From JBEICQ01 sp046297395 (GTDB lineage: Bacteria > Bacteroidota > Bacteroidia > UBA4408): a stretch of DNA of 8,159 nt. Below the pieces are notes generated by a model that had not been told where the DNA came from, did no database searches, and worked only from the letters and a program-made list of their open reading frames with translations. This document shows positions 1-5,929 of this stretch, one piece after another. The stretch is taken from positions 1 through 8,159 of the forward strand of contig JBKCNM010000036.1 of the NCBI GenBank assembly GCA_046297395.1, given 5' to 3'. The stretch's first letter is position 1; every line of letters starts with the position of its first letter. The position numbers were made by a program, and so were the translations under genes.

Positions 1-741
1 GAAAGTGTAGAACTCTTCTTTCACTTCCTTGATGGCTTTAATTTCATCATTGATACGACGAAGGGCAACGATATCGCGCTTGTTTTTCTGAAGGAAATTC
101 ACCCCATCGTTCTCCCTGTTATCGGCAATGATAAGTGCCTGTTTGAGGGTTTTGTTGGTGATGAGTTTGGTGTTGATGAGGTAGCGATAAATTTTGCTGA
201 AATTGTTACTCAGTCCGTCGGTTTTCACGGTTTCCTCAAGCCATACAGCGGCGTTGTTATCCTTGCCGCGCTGGTACACCGTGTTAAGCACTTCGGTTTT
301 GTTTCTGTACTGGTTGTGCACCACGCCCAGGGCTTGAAGACGCTCTTTTACCTCGTCGAATTTAAGGATGCGTTGCAACCCATTGTCGCGGGTAAAAAAC
401 AAATCATCACGATAAGGCGTTTCCAGACGGAAGTATTCCAACTCACCTTCTGAATCGCGTTTTACGAGGATGCAATAAGTGATTCCTTTTTGAATTTCAA
501 AAATGATGTAGCTCTGGTTGGGCGTTGGAAAATAGTGATGAATGGTTTCCTTGTCTCCTTTGCGTTGTCCGCTGAACGACATCTTGTTGCCATCGATGAT
601 GAACAAGAAGTTAAGCGCATAGATGAGCGTACTTTTACCAATGTTGTTGGGACCTACGAGCTGCAGGGAGTCGCAATCGTCGAGGCGGAGTTCGGCTTTG
701 CCGTAAACTTTTGAGTTAAGAACCGCGATGCGTGTAAGCAT
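1..741 (-). CDS. SMC/RecF-like P-loop ATPase, N-terminal part (gene runs off the left edge)
   Basis: I see 247 in-frame codons from an ATG at 739-741 to the window edge with no stop. The protein starts MLTRIAVLNSKVYGKAEL, a beta-strand opening typical of SMC/RecF/Rad50-type heads. A clear Walker A follows at residues 30-38 (GPNNIGKST), then a run of mixed strands (SYIIFEIQ, YCILVKRD, LEYFRLE). From about residue 215 the sequence turns charged and helical (KRDIVALRRINDEIKAIKEV), as expected where a coiled-coil arm begins. Walker B and the ABC signature would lie near the C-terminus, outside the window. The gene starts its own unit: the next upstream gene is a separately promoted sigma factor 235 nt away. 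No Shine-Dalgarno sequence precedes the ATG. Known relatives act in DNA repair, chromosome maintenance or anti-phage defence. Which role applies is unknown, and I do not recognise the exact family. The ATPase call is sure; the function is open. Confidence 0.85.
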   Translation of the reverse strand, partial: MLTRIAVLNSKVYGKAELRLDDCDSLQLVGPNNIGKSTLIYALNFLFIIDGNKMSFSGQRKGDKETIHHYFPTPNQSYIIFEIQKGITYCILVKRDSEGELEYFRLETPYRDDLFFTRDNGLQRILKFDEVKERLQALGVVHNQYRNKTEVLNTVYQRGKDNNAAVWLEETVKTDGLSNNFSKIYRYLINTKLITNKTLKQALIIADNRENDGVNFLQKNKRDIVALRRINDEIKAIKEVKEEFYTF

Positions 742-744
742 AAT

Positions 745-785
745 ACCGGGAATTAGTGTATCACAAATATGACCAATAACCCGGT
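745..785 (-). repeat. GC-rich inverted repeat directly upstream of the ATPase start
   Basis: ACCGGG at 745-750 and CCCGGT at 780-785 are perfect 6-bp inverted arms around 29 nt. The inner arm ends 3 nt before the ATG of the ATPase gene. It could be an mRNA hairpin at the start codon or a protein-binding site. Each arm contains the self-complementary CCGG, and a 6-bp match this loose can arise by chance. Confidence 0.35.
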
Positions 786-830
786 TTTTCAGGCAGGAAC
801 TTTTCAATAGTTGTAAACAGGTGTTGGTAT

Positions 831-859
831 CCTATCCTGTTATTTTTCAAGTGGATAGG
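831..859 (-). repeat. 7-bp inverted repeat in the ATPase upstream region
   Basis: CCTATCC at 831-837 and GGATAGG at 853-859 are perfectly complementary and separated by 15 nt. The pair lies about 90-120 nt upstream of the ATPase ATG, where an operator or leader hairpin could act. No run of Ts follows on either strand, so it does not look like a terminator. I found no convincing TAnnTTTG promoter nearby, so its role is inferred from position only. Confidence 0.35.
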
Positions 860-865
860 TAAAAT

Positions 866-888
866 CACAGGGTTTTTAAATACCTGTG
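866..888 (-). terminator. weak candidate terminator for the sigma-factor gene
   Basis: On the minus strand CACAGG (888-883) and CCTGTG (871-866) form a 6-bp stem around an 11-nt A/T-rich loop, followed directly by ATTTT. It lies about 90 nt beyond the sigma-factor stop and is the best stem with a following T run in the interval. The stem is short and the T run has only four bases, so it may be weak or spurious. Confidence 0.35.
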
Positions 889-976
889 TTCAGGAATGGA
901 CAAAGGGGGTTGCGCAGAGACAGGAATGCGGGCTGCGGAAATTCAGTGTGGAAGAGGTTTACTTGCCTCTAACTAC

Positions 977-1561
977 TCAGGCCTCCAGCATGATTTTGTG
1001 CTTGTTCATCATCTTGCGAAGATTGATCACGGCATAACGGACACGCCCGAGGGAAGTATTGATGCTTTCCTTGTTGGCTTCTGCGATTTCCTTGAAGCTC
1101 ATTTCTTCAAAAATCCGCATGCGGATAATTTCTCGCTGGGCCTCCGGCAGTTTTTCCACCATGTGACGAATGTCTTTGGCGATTTGCTTTCGGATGAGTT
1201 TGTCTTGCACATTCTCATCGGCAAGGTTCAAGGAATCAAAAATGTTCCATTCTTCATTACCGGAATTGCGGGGAATTTTTTTTGCATCCCTAAAAAAATC
1301 AATAATCAGGTTGTGGGCGATGCGCATGATCCAGGAGATAAATTTTCCTTCCTCGTTATACTGCCCGGCTCTGATACAGCGTATGGCTTTGAAAAAGGTA
1401 TCCTGAAAAATGTCGTCGGCCACGGCCTGGTCTCGGACCTGAGAGACGATGTAGGCAAACACTTTTCGTTTGTAACGACGCAAAAGTTCTTCCAGTGCGG
1501 CGTTTTCTCCAGCTGCAAAATGTTGAACAAATCCGGAATCGGAAACAATGTGTAAACGCAT
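977..1561 (-). CDS. ECF-type RNA polymerase sigma factor (sigma-70 family)
   Basis: The product is a 194-residue ECF sigma factor, which directs RNA polymerase to a subset of promoters. Region 2 spans about residues 24-93, with the core-binding and -10 recognition stretch DDIFQDTFFKAIR (49-61) and WIMRIAHNLIIDFFR (77-91). A linker follows, then region 4 at about 134-185, beginning LPEAQREIIRMR, with the helix-turn-helix FKEIAEANKESINTSLGRVRYA cut across about 156-177. The length is normal for the family. The NEEGKF and SINTSLGRVRYA segments resemble the ECF group conserved across Bacteroidota. The ATG at 1559-1561 has an unusually clear AGGAG five bases upstream. No anti-sigma gene adjoins it: fabH lies upstream and an ATPase downstream, each across a gap. 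It therefore probably acts without a linked membrane anti-sigma partner. Its regulon cannot be read from here. The coding region contains A8 and T7 runs. Confidence 0.95.
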   Translation of the reverse strand: MRLHIVSDSGFVQHFAAGENAALEELLRRYKRKVFAYIVSQVRDQAVADDIFQDTFFKAIRCIRAGQYNEEGKFISWIMRIAHNLIIDFFRDAKKIPRNSGNEEWNIFDSLNLADENVQDKLIRKQIAKDIRHMVEKLPEAQREIIRMRIFEEMSFKEIAEANKESINTSLGRVRYAVINLRKMMNKHKIMLEA

Positions 1562-1562
1562 A

Positions 1563-1607
1563 ATTACTCCTTTTTAAAAGTTTGACAGTAAGTTGATCAG
1601 GAGTAAT
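1563..1607 (-). promoter_or_regulatory. leader hairpin that would sequester the sigma-factor Shine-Dalgarno sequence
   Basis: In the minus-strand transcript, AUUACUCCU (1607-1599) is perfectly complementary over 9 bp to AGGAGUAAU (1571-1563), with a 27-nt loop. The second arm contains the whole Shine-Dalgarno core AGGAG (1571-1567) and ends one base before the AUG at 1561. Folded, the arm would hide the ribosome site; open, it would expose a strong one. Other starts in this window lack a well-placed Shine-Dalgarno sequence. Translational control is inferred from this layout. Confidence 0.6.
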
Positions 1608-1646
1608 GTTTATTCGATAGCGATGCGTTTTTTGAGATTTGTTTTA

Positions 1647-1677
1647 CAAAATTAGGATTTATTACGAGAGGGACAAG
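1647..1677 (-). promoter_or_regulatory. Bacteroidota-type promoter for the sigma-factor gene
   Basis: Reading the minus strand, CTTG (1677-1674) is followed by exactly 19 bases and then TAATTTTG (1654-1647). This matches the phylum's -33 TTTG (three of four bases) and -7 TAnnTTTG (complete). It sits in the 144-nt gap after fabH. Transcription would begin near 1640, giving a leader of about 80 nt that includes the whole Shine-Dalgarno hairpin. Confidence 0.6.
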
Positions 1678-1705
1678 TGAAGGTTACAGATTTCTTTAAA
1701 AAAGT

Positions 1706-2695
1706 TTAGTATGCCCATTTAAGATAGATGGAACCCCAGGTAAATCCTCCGCCAAAAGCGGCGAAGATGAGGTTGTCTCCTTTTTTGAGTTGTTTCTCAT
1801 AATCCCAAAGCAGCAGAGGCAGCGTACCGGCTGTGGTGTTGCCGTACTTCTCAATGTTCATCATGATTTTTTCCGGACCAATACCCATGCGCTGGGCGGT
1901 GGCATCAATGATGCGTTTATTGGCCTGGTGAGGCACGAGCCATTTGATATCGTCTGCAGTAAGGTGGTTGCGCTCCATGATATCTGCGGCCACTTGTGCC
2001 ATGTTGGTAACCGCAAACTTATACACGGTTTGGCCTTCCTGAAACACAAAATGCTCGCGATTGGCAACAGTTTCGGGAGTAGCAGGATGCATGGATCCGC
2101 CGGCTTTCATGTAGAGGAAATTTCTTCCTGATCCATCGGAACGCATAATGGAATCGATCACGCCTACCTCTTCGTAGGTGGGTTCCACCAGCACAGCGCC
2201 GGCACCATCGCCGAAAATAACGCAGGTGGCACGGTCTTGATAATTGATGATGGAAGACATTTTATCTGCTCCCACCACGATGATTTTTTTATGGTATCCG
2301 GTACGGATAAACTGGGTGGCTGTAACAAGGCCATACATAAAACCGCTGCAGGCTGCGCTCAGGTCGTAGCCCCAGGCGTTCACAGCGCCTATCTTGTCGC
2401 AGATGACATTGGCCGTTGAAGGGAAAGGATAATCAGGGGTAATGGTGCCCACAATCACCATGTCTATTTCTTTGGGATCAAGGTTTTTCTTGCGCAGGAT
2501 TTCCTGTATGGCTTTTACGCACATCACGGAATTGCCCTGTGCTTCTCCTTTGAGGATGCGTCTCTCGCGGATACCCGTACGAGACATGATCCATTCGTCG
2601 GTGGTGTCGACCAACTTTTCGAGCTCGGCGTTGCTGAGCACATCTTCGGGGACATATCCCCCCACCGCAGTTATGGCTGCTCCTGGCATGTTCAT
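1706..2695 (-). CDS. fabH: beta-ketoacyl-ACP synthase III (FabH)
   Basis: FabH starts type II fatty-acid synthesis by condensing an acyl-CoA primer with malonyl-ACP in the cytoplasm. The 329-residue length is normal. The thiolase-fold catalytic triad is complete: nucleophile Cys116 in AACSGF, His256 in VPHQANKRI and Asn286 in YGNTTAGTLP. The N-terminal TTDEWIMSRTGIRERR (31-46) and C-terminal FAAFGGGFTWGS (311-322) are family signatures. Residue 3 is also Met, so a start two codons later is possible. The first ATG overlaps the plsX stop as ATGA (2695-2692), which suggests translational coupling and supports this start. fabH is the last gene of the yceD-rpmF-plsX-fabH operon here. The genes that often follow in other bacteria (accB/accC, fabD, or era in some Bacteroidota) are replaced by a separately promoted sigma factor. 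Primer preference (acetyl or branched-chain) cannot be judged from the sequence. Confidence 0.96.
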   Translation of the reverse strand: MNMPGAAITAVGGYVPEDVLSNAELEKLVDTTDEWIMSRTGIRERRILKGEAQGNSVMCVKAIQEILRKKNLDPKEIDMVIVGTITPDYPFPSTANVICDKIGAVNAWGYDLSAACSGFMYGLVTATQFIRTGYHKKIIVVGADKMSSIINYQDRATCVIFGDGAGAVLVEPTYEEVGVIDSIMRSDGSGRNFLYMKAGGSMHPATPETVANREHFVFQEGQTVYKFAVTNMAQVAADIMERNHLTADDIKWLVPHQANKRIIDATAQRMGIGPEKIMMNIEKYGNTTAGTLPLLLWDYEKQLKKGDNLIFAAFGGGFTWGSIYLKWAY

Positions 2696-3639
2696 GGTTG
2701 AAATGCGTTGTGAATTTTTTGAGAGAGACCGGAAGAGGCTACCTCTGCCGACAAAAGTAACATATTACAAATAGCAAGCGGACTGCTCATGCCATGTCCG
2801 ATCATTACTGTTGAGTTAATACCAAGGATGGGAGTACCACCGTAGAGTTCGTAATTAAAACGGTCGAAGAATGCATCCTTGATGCCTCTTTTTCGAATGG
2901 CTGTGTAAAATGCTTCGGCTTCTTTGAGCATCACATTTCCTGTGAATCCTTCACACACATACACATCTGCTGCATCACTAAGGATGTCGCGGCCTTCCAC
3001 ATTTCCTATAAAATTAAAATCAGTGGAGTCTTTCATGAGCTGGTGAGCGGCCTGGGCAACCAGGTTCCCTTTCTCCTGTTCTTCTCCTATGTTAATAAGC
3101 CCCACCCTTGGGTTTGAAATATGATAGACATGTTCTGCAAAGAGTGAACCGAGGATTCCAAATTGGTAGAGCACATCAGGTTTGCAATCGGCATTTGTTC
3201 CCACATCGAGAATGATGCCCATTCCACCTGTAAGTTTGGGCATCACGGTGGTGATGCATGGGCGGATAACACCGGGAACGGCTTTCAGCACCTGCACGGC
3301 TCCTACGAGCATGGCGCCCGTGTTGCCGCAGCTGGAAAAGGCCTGCACCTTGCCTTCCTTTAAAAGCGAAAAGCCTACAGCGATGCTGGAGGCCGGCTTT
3401 TTTACAAAGGCTTTGGCAGGATGTTCCGACATGGCAATGACATCGGGAGCATGTATCACCTCGAACCGGGATAAATCGGCGTTTCGCTGAGAAAGACCGT
3501 CTTCAATCAACACCGCATCTCCCACCAACACAAGAAGTGTTTCAGAAGGCAACTTTTGGCTTGCCATGATGGCGCCTTCAAGGGTGGATGACGGTGCAAA
3601 GTCACCTCCGGGTATGTCAAGTGCAAGCTTCACCTGCAA
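2692..3639 (-). CDS. plsX: phosphate acyltransferase PlsX, with a non-ATG start
   Basis: PlsX turns acyl-ACP and inorganic phosphate into acyl-phosphate, the donor used by PlsY for phospholipid synthesis. Family motifs appear in order: GNTGAM (105-110), DVGTNADCKP (145-154), NIGEE then KG (183-191), GNVEGRD (212-218), CEGFTGNVMLK (229-239) and YGGTPILGINS (266-276). The 315-residue length is slightly short but complete. The N-terminal glycine motif reads IPGGD where MGGD is usual. There is no ATG: the frame opens right after the rpmF stop as TTT CGC TTG CAG GTG AAG. The start is TTG at 3639, or GTG at 3633, which would give a product beginning MKLALDIPGGD that fits typical PlsX N-termini well. 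No Shine-Dalgarno sequence precedes either codon. Translation is therefore probably coupled to rpmF termination. The stop overlaps the fabH start by 4 nt. Confidence 0.95.
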   Translation of the reverse strand: MQVKLALDIPGGDFAPSSTLEGAIMASQKLPSETLLVLVGDAVLIEDGLSQRNADLSRFEVIHAPDVIAMSEHPAKAFVKKPASSIAVGFSLLKEGKVQAFSSCGNTGAMLVGAVQVLKAVPGVIRPCITTVMPKLTGGMGIILDVGTNADCKPDVLYQFGILGSLFAEHVYHISNPRVGLINIGEEQEKGNLVAQAAHQLMKDSTDFNFIGNVEGRDILSDAADVYVCEGFTGNVMLKEAEAFYTAIRKRGIKDAFFDRFNYELYGGTPILGINSTVMIGHGMSSPLAICNMLLLSAEVASSGLSQKIHNAFQP

Positions 3640-3645
3640 GCGAAA

Positions 3646-3834
3646 TTACGCTTCGTCCTTGGTCCCTTTCATCACCTTGCGGCCTCTGTACATGCCGGTT
3701 TCGGTGTTTACACGGTGCATGAGGTTTACCTCACCGGTAGATTTGTCGGTGTATAAGGTACTGGCAACAGCCTTGTCGTGGGTTCTTCTTTTGTCGCGGC
3801 GGCTTTTGGAGAGTTTTCGCTTGGGATGTGGCAT
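3646..3834 (-). CDS. rpmF: 50S ribosomal protein L32 (bL32), cysteine-free form
   Basis: This is a 62-residue basic protein of the large ribosomal subunit. The N-terminus MPHPKRKLSKSRRDKRRTHD is the L32 signature, followed by KAV, then TGEVNLMHRV and MYRGRKVMK. Many bacterial L32 proteins carry a four-cysteine zinc ribbon in the second half. This one has no cysteine at all, so it must be the zinc-independent type. The position between DUF177 and plsX is the classic arrangement. The ATG at 3832-3834 is 22 nt after the DUF177 stop and has no Shine-Dalgarno sequence. The stop is 6 nt from the TTG start candidate of plsX, in the same reading frame. Confidence 0.96.
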   Translation of the reverse strand: MPHPKRKLSKSRRDKRRTHDKAVASTLYTDKSTGEVNLMHRVNTETGMYRGRKVMKGTKDEA

Positions 3835-3856
3835 GGTATGTTTGCTAAATGGTTAA

Positions 3857-4411
3857 TCAGTTTTTGTTTTGTTTCAGGTTTTGTAAGGCTAACCAGCGCG
3901 GATCGGTGGACTCGTGATGGGCCTCGGCAGCACTGATGCCGGAGAGTTTTTGCAAGACCTCTTTGTTGCAAACCGAAGTATCTCCGGTTATTTCGCAGGG
4001 CACTTTTACCTGCGGCACAAGACTATTGATAAACTCGAGCACCTGTTGGGCAATGTTTACTGAAGAAACACCCGGCGGCAAGTGAACGATTTCCATATCA
4101 TCTGCGTCGCGGTTGGTTTCTCCGGTGGAGTTTGTTTTGGCTACGAAAAAACCCCTTGTTTTTCCTTCAATAGGATAAGGGAGTTCATTCGTGCAACGGT
4201 CGCACTCCACATGCAATGTGCCTTGGGCCTGCATGTCGAAAGTAAGCATTGATCCACCTGAGTGCATCCTCACCTCCAATTGAAGATCGGCTTCGCTGAA
4301 CAGGTTGGTGCCAATGGCCTCAAAGAACGCTCCGGTTACACTGAATGTGTATACATGTTCGCCTTGCGGCAACCCATGAAATGGAATGTTGTATTCATCC
4401 AGTACTTTCAT
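3857..4411 (-). CDS. yceD: DUF177/YceD family protein, large-subunit rRNA accumulation factor
   Basis: This 184-residue protein belongs to the DUF177 (YceD) family. In other bacteria the family is needed for normal 23S rRNA accumulation, and it is nearly always encoded next to rpmF. Visible family traits are the N-terminal KVLDEYNIPFHGLPQGEH, the central CDRC (Cys70, Cys73) in a strand-rich core, the AQQVLEFINSLVP helix (121-133) and the closing DPRW (170-173) seen in Bacteroidota members. A second cysteine pair at 139 and 148 could join the first to hold a metal, although the spacing is wider than in the E. coli protein. It is the first gene of the yceD-rpmF-plsX-fabH operon and has a candidate promoter just upstream. 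GAGGA touches the ATG directly, too close to act as a normal ribosome site. The exact molecular role is inferred from the family and context. Confidence 0.9.
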   Translation of the reverse strand: MKVLDEYNIPFHGLPQGEHVYTFSVTGAFFEAIGTNLFSEADLQLEVRMHSGGSMLTFDMQAQGTLHVECDRCTNELPYPIEGKTRGFFVAKTNSTGETNRDADDMEIVHLPPGVSSVNIAQQVLEFINSLVPQVKVPCEITGDTSVCNKEVLQKLSGISAAEAHHESTDPRWLALQNLKQNKN

Positions 4412-4430
4412 TCCTCACAAAACAAGGGCG

Positions 4431-4462
4431 CAAAAGTAAGCAAATGTTACCATCCCCACAAC
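4431..4462 (-). promoter_or_regulatory. candidate Bacteroidota promoter for the yceD-rpmF-plsX-fabH operon
   Basis: On the minus strand GTTG (4462-4459), a 20-base spacer and TACTTTTG (4438-4431) match the -33 TTTG (three of four) and -7 TAnnTTTG (complete) elements. It fills the 63-nt gap after the MBOAT stop. Transcription would start near 4425, giving a leader of only about 14 nt. It would separate the housekeeping operon from the acyltransferase genes, although read-through from upstream stays possible. Confidence 0.5.
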
Positions 4463-4474
4463 ACCCCCGGAGAA

Positions 4475-5929
4475 CTAAAATCGGAAATAGATAAAGGGCT
4501 GAACCTGGCTGCTGCTCACCTGCAACACGGCCCATATCAGGAGGGTGAGCACCCCTACCTGCAGGAGCAGAGGCAGACGGGCAAACCCTTCGCGGCTGCG
4601 GTTTACAAATGAAACGGGCGCAAGCGACAGCAACAAGCCAAGCCCCATCATGGCCATCACGGGTGCATAGGCCGAGAGCAAAGCCGGAAGAACTGAGGCT
4701 TCAAAAGAAGCAAAGATTCCTTCGAAAACAGCGGCTGCCTCCGCAAAGCCCGGGGCCCTGAAAAAAACCCAGCAAGCCGCCACAAAATGAAAGGTGATGA
4801 GCCAGCCAAAAGGTTTTCTGATGAAAGCCGGAATATTCTTCAACAGGGGATTTAGCGCCCTTTCGATGGCCAACATGCCCCCATGCATGCCGCCCCAAAC
4901 CACAAATGTGATGGAGGCTCCATGCCAGAGTCCGCCCAACAACATGGTAAGCATGAGGTTGATGTATTGTCGGAACAAGCCCTTGCGGTTGCCACCCAGC
5001 GGGATGTATAGGTAATCGCGCAGCCAGGAGGAAAGTGTGATGTGCCACCTGCGCCAAAAGTCGGTGAGGGAGAAAGAGAGATAAGGGGATGCAAAATTGT
5101 CGGGTAATGAAAAACCCATCATCAGGGCAAGCCCCAATGCCATGTCGGTGTAGCCCGAGAAGTCGCAGTAAATCTGAACCATGTAGCCATACATGCCCAG
5201 CAGATTTTCCATTCCTGTGTAAAGGGAAGGATTCTCAAAGATGCGGTCTACATAGTTGAGACTGATATAATCGGAGACCAAGCATTTTTTGATGAGCCCC
5301 AAACAAATCAGAAAGATGCCTCTGCCATTTTCCACCGCAGAGGGTCGGTGGATGACAGAGAGTTGAGGAAAAAATTCGTGAGGGCGCACGATTGGACCTG
5401 CCACCAGGTGAGGAAAAAAAGAGACATACACAAAAAACTGCATGATGGATTTTCCGGGAACATGGTCACCTCTGTAGACATCGGTGGCGTATGCAATAAG
5501 CTCGAAGGTAAAAAATGAAATCCCCAATGGAAGGAACACATCCACTGCCGTTGCTTGAAAACCAAACAAGGGCAAGACCTGGAGGAGAAAAAAATTGGTG
5601 TATTTGTAATAGCCCAAAGCCCCGAGTAACACAAGGACGGTGGCAATTAAAAGCCATTTTCCGCTTCTTTGATGCCGGTAGATGCTGATGGCAGCCGACA
5701 TGTAAAAAGTAAAGATGCACATGGCCAGCATGAGCAGAAAAAAATAGCCTGAGGACTTGTAATAAAAGTAAAGAGAAAATAAGGTGAGCAGGGTGTTTCG
5801 CAATGCGGTGCTTTTGTTGATGAAGGCAGAAAAAAGCAGGTACACAAGAAAAAAGAAAAGAAAAAATCCGCTCTGGAAAAGCAATGGTTTTCCGGCTTGG
5901 TAAAGAAGATGATCGAACAGGGTATTCAT
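4475..5929 (-). CDS. MBOAT family membrane O-acyltransferase (AlgI/PatA-like)
   Basis: This 484-residue, very hydrophobic protein has roughly ten to twelve membrane segments, starting at about residues 18-36. Membrane-bound O-acyltransferases of the AlgI/PatA/DltB type take an acyl group from a cytoplasmic donor and pass it across the membrane to glycans or teichoic acids. Family motifs are PLGISFFTFELIAYATDVYRG cut across 134-154, FFPHLVAGPIVR (171-182), QIYCDFSGYTDMALG (252-266), DFWRRWHITLSSWLRDYLYIP spanning 290-310, and LGGLWHGAS (331-339), whose His336 is the family's invariant catalytic histidine. Nothing is missing from the conserved core. The ATG overlaps the stop of the upstream SGNH hydrolase gene by 4 nt. 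The two SGNH partners suggest acetylation of an envelope polysaccharide or peptidoglycan. Alginate itself is not implied, because no alginate synthesis gene is visible. Confidence 0.93.
   Translation of the reverse strand: MNTLFDHLLYQAGKPLLFQSGFFLFFFLVYLLFSAFINKSTALRNTLLTLFSLYFYYKSSGYFFLLMLAMCIFTFYMSAAISIYRHQRSGKWLLIATVLVLLGALGYYKYTNFFLLQVLPLFGFQATAVDVFLPLGISFFTFELIAYATDVYRGDHVPGKSIMQFFVYVSFFPHLVAGPIVRPHEFFPQLSVIHRPSAVENGRGIFLICLGLIKKCLVSDYISLNYVDRIFENPSLYTGMENLLGMYGYMVQIYCDFSGYTDMALGLALMMGFSLPDNFASPYLSFSLTDFWRRWHITLSSWLRDYLYIPLGGNRKGLFRQYINLMLTMLLGGLWHGASITFVVWGGMHGGMLAIERALNPLLKNIPAFIRKPFGWLITFHFVAACWVFFRAPGFAEAAAVFEGIFASFEASVLPALLSAYAPVMAMMGLGLLLSLAPVSFVNRSREGFARLPLLLQVGVLTLLIWAVLQVSSSQVQPFIYFRF

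Noticed and set aside
490..714. A 74-codon plus-strand frame over the left-edge gene.
   Set aside because: The opposite strand here encodes the ATPase head with a Walker A motif; the plus frame is its complement.
758..766. CATATTTG on the minus strand upstream of the ATPase, considered as a -7 promoter element.
   Set aside because: It has a mismatch in the TA of TAnnTTTG and no TTTG-like -33 element at 19-21 bases.
953..970. A 5-bp stem (AGAGG/CCTCT) just after the sigma-factor stop, considered as a terminator.
   Set aside because: The stem is short, has an 8-nt loop and no following T run on the minus strand.
896..1555. A 219-codon open frame on the plus strand.
   Set aside because: It lies almost entirely antisense to the sigma-factor gene, which has a clear family match. 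Its translation shows no recognisable domain, so it is a shadow frame.
3640..3648. Possible natural fusion of L32 and PlsX, because they share a reading frame.
   Set aside because: An intact TAA separates them and both proteins are complete at normal length; read-through is only noted as a possibility.
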